From JBGSKV01 sp041740975 (GTDB lineage: Bacteria > Bdellovibrionota_B > Oligoflexia > Oligoflexales > JALZUQ01), in the NCBI GenBank assembly GCA_041740975.1, contig JBGSKV010000038.1, positions 1 through 64,000 of the forward strand: a stretch of DNA of 64,000 nucleotides. Direction: 5' to 3'. A model generated the notes under the pieces. The model saw nothing but the letters and a program-made list of their open reading frames with translations, was not told the origin of the DNA and searched no databases. The position numbers were made by a program, and so were the translations under genes. This document shows positions 26,897-35,659 of this stretch, piece after piece; position 1 is the first letter of the stretch; every line of letters starts with the position of its first letter.

Positions 26897-27239
26897 GAGT
26901 CTTTCTTTAAAAGTAAATCTAAGTGTTTTCTCATCGGATCATTGCCAACATTTCTGAAAAGCAAAAAGCGGCCTAACCAGTTTTCATTAGTAAAATCAAC
27001 GTGATCTACCGGCGGTGATGAAACCCCCTCTAAAAAACGGCGTCAGCTTTGGACGTGTTCCTTATTTGCTATGATAATCAGGTAGTTACGATCATCTTGA
27101 GGCCCGTGTATGGCGGACCTGTAGGTTTGCCCGACAGTTGGCACGCAGCCAACCGCCCGTTATCCATCACGAAAACTTTGCCACGTAAATTGCAAGTTTA
27201 GGTCAGTTCCCACACAAGAATTTACAAGGAGAGACTGGC
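26897..27239. other. Divergent intergenic region with structured leader
   Basis: A 343-base gap. It holds a forward promoter (27048-27075) and a roughly 155-base untranslated leader of the next gene. The leader contains a compact fold: outer stem GGCG/CGCC (27112-27115 with 27154-27157), hairpins ACCT/AGGT (27117-27126) and GTTGGC/GCCAAC (27137-27153). The left part is AT-rich and presumably carries the promoter of the kinase gene. No coding frame seen. Confidence 0.5.
27048..27075 (+). promoter_or_regulatory. Promoter of lipoprotein/ceramidase-like pair
   Basis: -35 TTTGGA, 16-base spacer, -10 TATGAT preceded by TGC (extended -10). Predicted start about 27082, leaving a long leader. Confidence 0.45.
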
Positions 27240-27869
27240 ATGAAAACTTTGAGATCATACACACTGGTGATTGCTGCAATAGGCTTGCTATCGACGGCTT
27301 GCGGATCGGAAATGCAAGGATTTGGTAGCAAAGACGGCACGCTTTCACCGCGAAATTTAGTAGAGGATAAAACTTCGCAAACCAATATTGGTGATGACGT
27401 CGCAACAAGTGATGACCCGAATGCTAGCTCAACTTCCAAACCTGGCTTAGGGGGTTTGCTTGGCAATCTTCCTGGACTCGGCGGAGCTACCAACGGCGGT
27501 GCCTCTTTAACGTCGAATGCCGCGCTGGCAAATTGTTTAAAAGAATGGGGATCAGATCATCCCTTCACGGCGGCTGAGATCCAAAATCCTAAAGTCATCA
27601 CTTCTTCAAATGTCGCGAGTTTCAAAAATGAAATTATCGACTATTCCGTCACGACGAAACCTCGTTTGACTTTAGTCTCTTACGCGGCAGTCGCAGGTGG
27701 AAATATCAGCTTAAACTTACAGAATCCAAATGGCTGGTATTGTATCGATGTCAGAGCCGTAGCACTCAGCAATTTCAAGGCAAAAGTGCACTGCAAAGCG
27801 AACGTCGCTCAGTACAAATCAAGCATGGTGCTTGGCGTCGGTATCAGCTTCGAAAAAACGGGTTGCTAA
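27240..27869 (+). CDS. Lipoprotein
   Basis: A 209-residue lipoprotein (lipobox LLSTACGSE) with a Gly-rich linker (GLGGLLGNLPGLGG) and a C-terminal domain with four cysteines (LANCLKEWG, NGWYCIDV, KVHCKAN, FEKTGC). AAGGAG lies ahead of the ATG. Followed after 36 bases by the ceramidase-like gene, probably in one transcript. Function unknown. Confidence 0.75.
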   Translation: MKTLRSYTLVIAAIGLLSTACGSEMQGFGSKDGTLSPRNLVEDKTSQTNIGDDVATSDDPNASSTSKPGLGGLLGNLPGLGGATNGGASLTSNAALANCLKEWGSDHPFTAAEIQNPKVITSSNVASFKNEIIDYSVTTKPRLTLVSYAAVAGGNISLNLQNPNGWYCIDVRAVALSNFKAKVHCKANVAQYKSSMVLGVGISFEKTGC

Positions 27870-27905
27870 TTTTCTTAGAGGTCTAGCCTTTTGCGGGAGT
27901 TGAAC

Positions 27906-28559
27906 ATGAGTTACCAATGTTTCTTTGATAAGTTTACTCCCGCAATGACACGTTTCTGCGAAGACCCAGTCTATTGCTTTATTAAACATCCCGCGGAAAC
28001 TTGGACCAACATCGGGCCAATTCTGGCGGGATTGTTTATTCTGGCTTTCGCAAAGCACGGCAGCAAAGTAGCTTTGCTCGGTTGGGCGGCGATCGTCACC
28101 GGCGTTTTTTCAGTCTTATTTCATGCCTCGGGCACGTTTCTGGGTGAGATTCTGGATATTGCCGGCATGTTTTTATTTATCTCGACTTGCATGGGACTGA
28201 CATTATCCCGACGAGGAATGATCGACGAAAAGAAAATATTAGCGGTCGCTTTGGCAGGTTTTGCAGTAGGTATAACGGTGAGCTATCTCAATATTTACTT
28301 TAGTATGCCTCTTTTCGGGCTCATTGCCGCGACCACTTTACTGATCGAGTTCACAAATCCCCAAAAATACAACTATCACTATATGAAAATCGCCATAGGA
28401 TTTTTTCTAGTTTCTTTTTTGGCATGGAGCCTGGATTTTTGGCGAATCGTATGCGACCCCGCAAATCACTTTATTAATGGCCATGGTGTGTGGCATTTAC
28501 TCTCAGGATTTACTTTTTTCTACATTTTTAAATACTATCAATTGGGCGCCAAAGAGTGA
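27906..28559 (+). CDS. Ceramidase-like (CREST superfamily) membrane protein
   Basis: A 217-residue protein with about seven TM helices. Conserved polar residues match the alkaline ceramidase/PAQR (CREST) pattern: VLFHASGTFLGEILDIAGM (Ser, His, Asp) in an early helix and HGVWHLLSGF (paired His) in the last one, the zinc ligands of the family. It would hydrolyse a lipid amide such as ceramide within the membrane. Bdellovibrio relatives are known to contain sphingolipids, which would supply a substrate. ATG at 27906 with GGGAG seven bases upstream. Confidence 0.68.
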   Translation: MSYQCFFDKFTPAMTRFCEDPVYCFIKHPAETWTNIGPILAGLFILAFAKHGSKVALLGWAAIVTGVFSVLFHASGTFLGEILDIAGMFLFISTCMGLTLSRRGMIDEKKILAVALAGFAVGITVSYLNIYFSMPLFGLIAATTLLIEFTNPQKYNYHYMKIAIGFFLVSFLAWSLDFWRIVCDPANHFINGHGVWHLLSGFTFFYIFKYYQLGAKE

Positions 28560-28627
28560 GATTTACGATATGGGCTTTGGCTTTTCAAAGGGGCGGAAGG
28601 TAACCTCCCGATAAGTGGCATCAAGGC

Positions 28628-28656
28628 TTGAGATTAGGACAGAAACTCAATTTTTT
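28628..28656 (+). terminator. Possible terminator
   Basis: TTGAG/CTCAA stem with a 13-base loop and six T residues, 69 bases after the ceramidase-like gene. The stem is short. Confidence 0.45.
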
Positions 28657-28663
28657 GCGTAAG

Positions 28664-28692
28664 TTGACCGATAAGAAATAGAGGACTATTCT
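28664..28692 (+). promoter_or_regulatory. Promoter of GEVED lipoprotein gene
   Basis: TTGACC, 17-base spacer, TATTCT, ending 15 bases before the ATG at 28708. Close to the sigma-70 consensus. Confidence 0.55.
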
Positions 28693-28707
28693 TAATATCG
28701 AGGTCAC

Positions 28708-29946
28708 ATGCACTATTTCACGATTCACACGTATCTAGTTTTATTAATGCTTTTTGCTTGTAAAAATACGCCTACAACTAATTTGGGGGCATCAAACAGA
28801 AGCACCAATCCGAATACCGCGGGTAATCCTGCCGATCGTGAGTTTGAGCAGCAAACCGCAAACGGAACCCCGACAAACGAAACCCCTATCCTAGACCCCG
28901 CGAGCCCGGTGCAAATTGATCCGACGACTCCATCCGCGCTTCGTGCTTGTTTCAGAACAACACCTTTAGGTTCGGGCCATGTTTTTTCAGCAGTGGACTC
29001 GTCAGTTTTTAGTTCGTGTGACAAAGTCGTAGACTTAAAACCATCCGGTCAGGGGACATACAATACCATAGCGGGTCGAGCTTGGTTTGATGACAACATG
29101 AACGGCTCAGAGGATCCCGGTGAGCTTCCGGCGACGAACCTCTTATTCTACTTTGATCAAAATGGAAACTGCATCAAGGACGCGAATGAAGTCGCTTTCG
29201 AATCTGGCCGAACAGTGACAACCGCTGGTACGAGAGCAAGTGCAGATCCGGCATTTTTTAGTGTTATTTATATCCCCAACGGCCCTTCTAAAATCCGAAT
29301 TTTGGGTCCTCGTTATGCCGCATATGGTTTGATTGCGCAGTATTATTTTCACTCTTTGGACGGCAGCAACGGCTTTGGAGCCAACTTCAACCAGGGCACG
29401 CATTATCAAAATTTGAGTTTTCCTATCATACGCCCCCGGGACTTTGGCGATGCGCCCATATCTTACGGCTCTGCTGACACCTATCATGAACTTGATAAGA
29501 GATTTTTTTTAGGTGACAAGATAGACTTCGAGAAAGGAAGCGCGGGATCCTTGAACGCTGACCTAGATGATAGAGTCAGTTGCAATGATGATGACGGCGT
29601 TGTGTTCCCGAAATCCATGAAGTTTGATTCCATCGTGTCGATTGATGTGAAGGCATCTTATTTTGGTGGAATCTTGAATGCCTGGATCGATTTTGACGCC
29701 AACGGTAAATTTGACGCTCATGAACGCGTGATTGATTATAAAAAACTCCAGCCAGGAACCAATCGTCTTCAGGTTCGTTTCCCGACACAAAAATCAGGGA
29801 CGGGCCCCGTCCAGACGTACGCTCGCTTCCGCCTTAGCCCCCTGTCCATTGTCAATGCAAATGGAGACGCCACGTTTGATATACAACCTACCGGCAAAGC
29901 CTTGCAAGGTGGTGAGGTCGAGGACTATCGTATTACAATCGAATAA
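28708..29946 (+). CDS. GEVED-domain lipoprotein
   Basis: A 412-residue lipoprotein (lipobox LMLFACKNT). After a Thr/Pro/Asn-rich linker comes an SdrD-like Ca-binding segment (GRAWFDDNMNGSEDPGEL), then DFGDAPISYG, a region with FDANGKFDAHERV, and the signature end GGEVEDYRITIE of the GEVED domain. GEVED proteins are usually large secreted surface proteins; here it is a compact lipid-anchored version. It heads a forward run of lipoproteins, 23 bases before the next one. Confidence 0.8.
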   Translation: MHYFTIHTYLVLLMLFACKNTPTTNLGASNRSTNPNTAGNPADREFEQQTANGTPTNETPILDPASPVQIDPTTPSALRACFRTTPLGSGHVFSAVDSSVFSSCDKVVDLKPSGQGTYNTIAGRAWFDDNMNGSEDPGELPATNLLFYFDQNGNCIKDANEVAFESGRTVTTAGTRASADPAFFSVIYIPNGPSKIRILGPRYAAYGLIAQYYFHSLDGSNGFGANFNQGTHYQNLSFPIIRPRDFGDAPISYGSADTYHELDKRFFLGDKIDFEKGSAGSLNADLDDRVSCNDDDGVVFPKSMKFDSIVSIDVKASYFGGILNAWIDFDANGKFDAHERVIDYKKLQPGTNRLQVRFPTQKSGTGPVQTYARFRLSPLSIVNANGDATFDIQPTGKALQGGEVEDYRITIE

Positions 29947-29969
29947 CTTCTAAGCTTCCTGGGGATAGA

Positions 29970-31589
29970 ATGATGAAAAATAGGTACATAGTTTTTTCTT
30001 TTGTTTCAGCTTTTTTGGCATTGCAAAGCTGCAAGCAGCAGTCCATTAGCAAAAATGTCTCAGCCGATTATAAGTTTGAAAATTATGGCGAGATTCCCCT
30101 GTTGCCGGATAATTTGACACTTGAGCGCGGACAGTTTTTTCCTGTTTCTGATTCGGCGGGATCCATGCAGATGGCCGTGACGAAGAAAAAAACTGAATTA
30201 AGAGTGGGTGACAAAGAGTCCGGCAACAAATTCTGCCCCATCGCAAAAGATGCCGTTGTCAGTGTCGTTGCGATCGTCAAAACCGTACAAAAAGCCCAAT
30301 TCGCCATCGCGCAAATCAAAGACCCTTGTGTGCCGAAAGGACAATCGGCCGCTGATCCAAACGCCGAGAAGCTTTTTGAAGGGTACGTTCCATTTTCTGA
30401 TTTGGAATTTAGAAATTCTAGATTTGCGGAAAAAGATATTTCTCAGATTAGCCAGGAAGAGATCGATGGTGTCTCGGTCACTCATATTGGAGGCTCGGTT
30501 GATAAAACCCCGGCGGAGATTTTATCCGGTGGAGATGCTGACGCGATAAAAGAGCTTATTCGCCAAAACCAAGGTGATCCTAACTTGGGCGTAGGCGGAG
30601 GTTTCGGCGGATGTTTGGCCGTCGAGCAGAGTATAAAACTTGTGAGTGGTAAAGAAATTTACTGCGGTACAGATGGCGTGATTGCTGGCTCGCAAGTGCA
30701 AATCGCAAAAACTAGCTTGAATTGCATGGCCAGGGCAGCGGACTTCCGAAACGCCAAGACCAGTTTGTACTTAAGCGTTTACGGCAAGGCCTCCAAATGG
30801 GTTGTGTCGTCCCATAAAGGTTCTCCTCCTTCCGGCGTCGTCACCCATGAAACCGGAATTTCTATGGGTAAGAAAACTTTTGACGGTACCAACCTCCTCA
30901 CCGTGCTCCCCTTTGATAATATTATTGCAGTCAATGATTGGCAGCAAACGGATGTTTATTTTTTCGTTGAGGGTCTTGATGAAAGTGGAAAATCAATTGG
31001 CAACTCTTGCATACACCGTTTTACACTCGCTAGTCCAATCGCCTTAGATTTAAGTATCAGCCAGCGACCGCCACGCACCATTGAAGATGCCAACAACAAA
31101 GTGAGGTTTGACTTAAAGGGAAATGGACGCAAAGAGCTCGTCGGCTGGATCTATCCTTACATGGGATTTTTGGCACTAGACTGGAATAATAACGGTCGCA
31201 TTGACAACGGCCGGGAGCTTTTTGGCGAATTCGCGGCAGGCATGGATTCTCAAAAATTTGCCAATGGATATTTGGCACTAGCGACCTTAGACAGCGATGG
31301 AAACAAAAAAATCGATTCTCGCGATGAGAGATTTGCGAATCTGAGAATTTGGGTCGATGAAAATATCGATGGCATTTCTCAGTTCCACGAAATTAAACCT
31401 CTTTCTTTTTACAATATCACCAGTTTAGATGTTGAATATGAATCCCGCGATACCACCAAAGATATTTCGAATCGCATCCCCTATAGGTCCAAGTATTACG
31501 GACCAAAGCATTGCATAAAGGGATGTGCCACATATGATATTTATTTTGGGTCGGAGCTGACAGTGCTACAGGCCAACAAGTCCCACTGA
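29970..31589 (+). CDS. Lipoprotein with EF-hand-like calcium loops
   Basis: A 539-residue lipoprotein (lipobox LALQSCKQQ). The C-terminal third carries DxDxDG-type loops: LDWNNNGRIDNGRELFGE, DSDGNKKIDSRDERF and VDENIDGISQFHEI, a series typical of calcium-stabilised surface proteins. The middle (30600-31000) has four cysteines. Two adjacent ATGs are possible starts (29970 and 29973). Together with its GEVED neighbour it suggests a calcium-dependent surface assembly. Confidence 0.76.
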   Translation: MMKNRYIVFSFVSAFLALQSCKQQSISKNVSADYKFENYGEIPLLPDNLTLERGQFFPVSDSAGSMQMAVTKKKTELRVGDKESGNKFCPIAKDAVVSVVAIVKTVQKAQFAIAQIKDPCVPKGQSAADPNAEKLFEGYVPFSDLEFRNSRFAEKDISQISQEEIDGVSVTHIGGSVDKTPAEILSGGDADAIKELIRQNQGDPNLGVGGGFGGCLAVEQSIKLVSGKEIYCGTDGVIAGSQVQIAKTSLNCMARAADFRNAKTSLYLSVYGKASKWVVSSHKGSPPSGVVTHETGISMGKKTFDGTNLLTVLPFDNIIAVNDWQQTDVYFFVEGLDESGKSIGNSCIHRFTLASPIALDLSISQRPPRTIEDANNKVRFDLKGNGRKELVGWIYPYMGFLALDWNNNGRIDNGRELFGEFAAGMDSQKFANGYLALATLDSDGNKKIDSRDERFANLRIWVDENIDGISQFHEIKPLSFYNITSLDVEYESRDTTKDISNRIPYRSKYYGPKHCIKGCATYDIYFGSELTVLQANKSH

Positions 31590-31592
31590 TTC

Positions 31593-31611
31593 ATTTTTTT
31601 TTGGGGGGGGG
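31593..31611 (+). repeat. Homopolymer tract T9G9 before a start codon
   Basis: Nine T followed by nine G directly abutting the ATG at 31612. The tract lies in the short gap between two lipoprotein genes and would change length by slippage, altering the spacing or strength of the ribosome-binding region. Confidence 0.85.
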
Positions 31612-32388
31612 ATGGTTATCAAATATGGGGATAGGAAACGTATTCATTTGAGCAAAGCACCAGCAAACAAAATCGTCATATTTTTACTTGCATTCGCTTG
31701 CATGCATTCTATCGGCTGTCGTCGAGAAATGCCCTCATCAACTAAATACTCGTCTACCACCACAACAGATGACCCGAGATCTACAGATTCAGATCCAGAA
31801 GTTGTTTCGATCGGGGCTAGTAAGGAAGATCAAATCGAAAACATCCGAATCGCTCAAGAAAAGTCTCCAAATCCGCTAATGTCCGAAGCTCTCGTCACGT
31901 TGCATTGCAACATTTTTCCAGTTCAAAGAATGGATGTGACGAATATGAAGTTGATGTTTTATTCTCAGAATAAATCCTTCTCAAAAACTTTTGCACACCC
32001 ATGGTTATCAACGTACCTCTTTAATAAATCTCCTCATATCCCCCAGAGAGTTTTGCCATTGGAAGCTTTTGAAGGGCTACCTGACGGCAAATATACCGGC
32101 TTGTTTTGTAGTGGTCAGACCGGCAAGTCTTGTCACCTAACCTCCTCTGAAATCCAAAATCTTGCCAAGGAATTTCCGGGATTGGCCGAGAGCTCGTATA
32201 CTATGGAAGAGACATCAAAAATCTATTCACTTTTTAATGTTGCGGCTAACGGGCTGAATGGACATATGGGTGGATTGCCAACAGTAGAGGTTGCGGCCGG
32301 TAAGCCCGTTCGCCCAGGCACGCTGGCCAAGCACATGGGATGGAACCCAGGCGTTGTCATTCAGTGGAATTGCGATAGCGGGAACTGA
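31612..32388 (+). CDS. Lipoprotein behind a G-tract
   Basis: A 258-residue product with a long basic N-region, hydrophobic stretch IVIFLLAFACMHSIGC and lipobox. Later segments (GLPDGKYTGLFCSGQTGKSC, NGHMGGLPTVEVAAGKPV) match no family I know. The ATG at 31612 touches the G9 tract; an in-frame TTG at 31648 preceded by AGGAAACG would give a shorter, more normal signal peptide. Part of the lipoprotein run. Confidence 0.68.
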   Translation: MVIKYGDRKRIHLSKAPANKIVIFLLAFACMHSIGCRREMPSSTKYSSTTTTDDPRSTDSDPEVVSIGASKEDQIENIRIAQEKSPNPLMSEALVTLHCNIFPVQRMDVTNMKLMFYSQNKSFSKTFAHPWLSTYLFNKSPHIPQRVLPLEAFEGLPDGKYTGLFCSGQTGKSCHLTSSEIQNLAKEFPGLAESSYTMEETSKIYSLFNVAANGLNGHMGGLPTVEVAAGKPVRPGTLAKHMGWNPGVVIQWNCDSGN

Positions 32389-32703
32389 AAGTGGGGATTA
32401 AAGTTGTCGTCTAAAGGTTTGCTGAAATACCAACCTAAAAACGGCACAAAAGTTCTGGTCATCGATAAAAAGTTAATAATTGTAGTAACTTATACGCAAA
32501 CCCGAAAGGACAGCACTCCTAAGCGTCGTCTCGTTCAACATATCCTTATCCAATACCTGCCGGAATAATTGAGGTTTTTTTTGCTGCATTTTTTGCAACA
32601 ATGAAGGGAGAAAATACAAAATGAAAACAGAGAACGATCGCAATCAGATTTAAGTCTGCCGATTTAAGTTTACCGATTCGAATCTACAAAGGGAGAGATG
32701 GAG
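32389..32703. other. Intergenic stretch with one possible small gene
   Basis: A 315-base gap. It holds the 54-codon frame listed separately, a T8 tract near 32576, and near-direct repeats CCGATTTAAGT/CCGATTCGAAT (about 32658-32685) just before the next gene. No terminator or clear promoter seen. Confidence 0.4.
32404..32568 (+). CDS. Possible 54-residue small basic protein
   Basis: TTG start with a GGGG tract about ten bases upstream. The product is basic, with a hydrophobic strand KVLVIDKKLIIVVTYT and a charged C-terminus (TRKDSTPKRRLVQHIL). It looks protein-like but no family is recognised and codon evidence is thin; could be chance. Confidence 0.3.
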   Translation: MSSKGLLKYQPKNGTKVLVIDKKLIIVVTYTQTRKDSTPKRRLVQHILIQYLPE

Positions 32704-34563
32704 ATGGGTTACACACACTACATTTTGACGGCCACAAGTTTACTGTTACTGATTGGCTGCAAATCAAATTTGACTTCCGATACCCAATTGCAAGCCTATC
32801 AAAGTGGAACCTCTCAATCAGGTTTAGATGTGGCGATTAGAGATAATTTGCGAAAACTAGTCGGAAGTCTAACCGATAAAAAACACAGCATGGAAGGCGG
32901 AGCATACATCACAACCGTATCTTCGGCGTCGGTTGGCTCTCTAATAGAAAGCAGCAGTAGCTTAACGATCCCTGTTAACCTCAATATAAATGTGTCGGCA
33001 AGCAGCTCACAGCGTATCCCCTTGGGTGCGAGTGCGGGCGGAAACTTATACTTCAACGGCACCGCACAGGCATTGATTAAGCTGCACTCCAATGGAGGCA
33101 AGGCTGATGTGAGCTTGGCAGGCATTAGCTGGCCAAAGCCACTGAAAGGCAACGCCCGCGTCTGGACAAACGCAAAGTTAGCACGAGCAACCGTGCTTAG
33201 AAAAGCTCAGGAACAAGCCAACGCAATGATTCCATCGAGCATTGGTAAAATAAAGCGACAAGTTGAGTCTTTGTTTTCTGAACAAATGAACAGTTCGATT
33301 GCCCAACTTCGCCCGACGTTACGCCAGTTTTTTGCGGACGTTGAAGAAGCGACGGGACTGTCTCCGCAGTTCTGGGGTCGAGACGGTATTGCGCATGTCT
33401 CTGCAGCCATCGCCGGGCCTTCGACGTCATCACCAAAAATGCCAAGCGGAAAAGATATTGGTGTTTCCGTCAATCAAGAGTTGTTAGCCAAAGTTGTCGC
33501 TAAGCAAATCTCCGGCAAAACCCAATCGCCCGACGAGCTACGACTCAATATCTGCAAATCGTTCAAAGCGACGCAAATGGAAGGATGCCAGGCGCGAAGC
33601 AGTCAAAAACCAATCAAGATGCAAATGAAATTTCCGGAAGATCCTGCGGCATTTAGGTTTTCTGATGATCGCATGCTGCTCAATTTGACGTTTAAAATTA
33701 TTGCTTCCACCACTTCTGATTTTGGAATTATGAACTCAGACGATTGGAGCAAAATACCCACTGTCAACAAGTCAAACGCACCACTAACGGTGGGAGGATC
33801 AAAGTCAGACATCGAAAGAGACGCCTCTAAAAAACCTAAGCTTACTCATATAACGCCTTACGCGACAGTGTCGGTGGCTTATAACAAAAGCACGCGCAAA
33901 TTTGATCGCGACAGTATTTCCGTGACATTGGAAAAAACAGAAGATGACAACGGCGTCCCTCAGTTATTGTCAGAGTTTTATCGGGGAGCATTGATCACTG
34001 GTATCAAGAAGCAATTTGCCGATATCGCGCCATCGTGGTTGGGCATTCCGACGATTCCTGTCTTTCTCCTTAAACCGGGAAGTTCAGAAACTTATTTGGT
34101 GAAGGATCCTAAGAACGATTTCGGAGCGCGTAATGGCTGGCTTTATTCTTTCTACGGACAGTGCAACCAAAGCATAGACGCTCTTGGCATTAGTGTAGAA
34201 ACAACACCGCACTCAAAGGGCAAGAATGTACTCCGCGTGACTTCAGTTCGCAACGGATCTCCAGCCGATGTGGCCGAAGTTGTCAGTTATGGTCAAGGCT
34301 ATATCACCGGCGAGCCGACGGCCGACTACAAACCAGGCTCGGGCATCATGAAGGGTGATATTATTTACTTGGTAGACAAGGAATACACTTATATCCGAGA
34401 CGCAAACGTCTTCAATACGATGATCAATACCCGCAGTACGATTCCCGACAAACGAGAAGTCGAACTCAAAATTGGTCGATACTTAAAGTTGCCTGATATG
34501 GACGAGGGTATTTGGATTGATACAGATTTTAAAGTCAAATTGAACGCAACTTGCGGAACATAG
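32704..34563 (+). CDS. Lipoprotein with PDZ-like C-terminus
   Basis: A 619-residue lipoprotein (lipobox LLLLIGCKS). Residues 60-350 are a large beta-rich region. Residues ~490-600 resemble a PDZ module (VLRVTSVRNGSPADVAEVV, GIMKGDIIYLVDKE), often used for partner or substrate recognition. No protease motif seen. ATG at 32704 is preferred because GGGAG stands eight bases upstream; the ATG at 32698 is too close to it. Confidence 0.7.
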   Translation: MGYTHYILTATSLLLLIGCKSNLTSDTQLQAYQSGTSQSGLDVAIRDNLRKLVGSLTDKKHSMEGGAYITTVSSASVGSLIESSSSLTIPVNLNINVSASSSQRIPLGASAGGNLYFNGTAQALIKLHSNGGKADVSLAGISWPKPLKGNARVWTNAKLARATVLRKAQEQANAMIPSSIGKIKRQVESLFSEQMNSSIAQLRPTLRQFFADVEEATGLSPQFWGRDGIAHVSAAIAGPSTSSPKMPSGKDIGVSVNQELLAKVVAKQISGKTQSPDELRLNICKSFKATQMEGCQARSSQKPIKMQMKFPEDPAAFRFSDDRMLLNLTFKIIASTTSDFGIMNSDDWSKIPTVNKSNAPLTVGGSKSDIERDASKKPKLTHITPYATVSVAYNKSTRKFDRDSISVTLEKTEDDNGVPQLLSEFYRGALITGIKKQFADIAPSWLGIPTIPVFLLKPGSSETYLVKDPKNDFGARNGWLYSFYGQCNQSIDALGISVETTPHSKGKNVLRVTSVRNGSPADVAEVVSYGQGYITGEPTADYKPGSGIMKGDIIYLVDKEYTYIRDANVFNTMINTRSTIPDKREVELKIGRYLKLPDMDEGIWIDTDFKVKLNATCGT

Positions 34564-34657
34564 CATCTCGCACCGAATACAAAAATTTGACTGCTGTAAA
34601 GAGCCCTGACGAAGAAAGCGCATGGTCAATGACATAACTTCGAGCCCCTGGCAGTAG

Positions 34658-34943
34658 CTGGATGTTCATAAATACAACAGACTTGCACCCGTTGTTTATA
34701 TTCGGAAAAAAGAGGGGATGCTCTCGTAGTTAGGTTTTTTCTGATGTCAAATAGGCCGCTCTAAAACACTAGATTAGTCGAACGGCCTCTTGCCATTACT
34801 TTTAGCAATGAATACTATATCTTCCTGTATGGTGTGGTAGAAAACTTTTTCATGCCTGTGGAGAAGCAACATTCATTACTTAAAAAGTGGCTTTGTCAAA
34901 ATTGCTGACGCTACGATATCCAACTTGAGTTTATGCGCGAATA
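34658..34943 (+). pseudogene. Remnant of a second trmH copy
   Basis: 34792-34943 reads AITFSNEY...YIFLYGVVENFF, then MPVEKQHSLLKKWLCQN, an in-frame TGA, then RYDIQLEFMRE. This aligns to the C-terminus of the intact trmH (FGNEH, PMYGMVES, NFFIPVEKQQSLLNKWVCQN, KYDIQLELLRS) with internal deletions. A further piece, LDVHKYN at 34658-34678, matches trmH WLDVHKYN in another frame. Deletions, a frameshift and a stop show decay. The next lipoprotein gene begins inside it. Confidence 0.85.
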
Positions 34944-35656
34944 GGTATCACTCCAAAGCTGGATTACTTTTATGCCTCTTCTCAGTTCCCTTTCTAGCTT
35001 GCCAAACCACTGAACCCAAAATCTATGGTGTAAGCGAATCATACGCGGCGCATGTCCCGGCCAGAATCGCCGTCATGAATTGCTTAAACTTAGACGACCA
35101 AGCGTCTACGTCCGTATCCGGCGGTCTTTGCGCTTCTTACAATAAATTTGTTTCCACTGGATTTACTGATCAAAAGTTTATGCGCGGATACAGCGCGACC
35201 GCGGTAAGCCAACTTCTAAAACGCGCGAAACAAAGTCAGCTGAATGATTCGTGGCAAAGTTATTTTGATCCCTTAGTCGGCGCTAAGAAAAGCGCTGGTG
35301 ATATCATCACTTTCTACAAGACACAGATTCAACCGCAAGCCAGTTGGAGGCATTGGTTGATGCAAATGAGCAAGAATACCCGTTTATCTGATGCCCTTTT
35401 GATCCCCTTGATCGCCGATGCGGACGACACCGTCATTCAAGACAAAGATCTCAAGTTGCAAAAGAAATCAGCCGAAATTCTTAGCCTTCTTATTGACACC
35501 GAGACCGGAAATTTGATTTGGACAGGCGGACGAAAAGCCTCGATGAGTCTTTCGGCACTGTCCGGAGCTCAACCTAGCCAACCATCGCTGGAAGATTTGG
35601 AAGCGCGCCTATTTTTTACCGACCATTGGTTTGAATTTCCAGGAAGGGTTCATTAA
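34925..35656 (+). CDS. Lipoprotein upstream of pccB
   Basis: A 243-residue lipoprotein (signal GLLLCLFSVPFLACQTT). No family recognised; about 215 residues of mixed helix and strand, with a C-terminal acidic end. The only workable start is TTG at 34925, which falls within the trmH remnant in a different frame and lacks a good ribosome site. Three bases separate its stop from pccB, so it may lead the carboxylase transcript. Confidence 0.65.
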   Translation: MSLCANRYHSKAGLLLCLFSVPFLACQTTEPKIYGVSESYAAHVPARIAVMNCLNLDDQASTSVSGGLCASYNKFVSTGFTDQKFMRGYSATAVSQLLKRAKQSQLNDSWQSYFDPLVGAKKSAGDIITFYKTQIQPQASWRHWLMQMSKNTRLSDALLIPLIADADDTVIQDKDLKLQKKSAEILSLLIDTETGNLIWTGGRKASMSLSALSGAQPSQPSLEDLEARLFFTDHWFEFPGRVH

Positions 35657-35659
35657 GAC

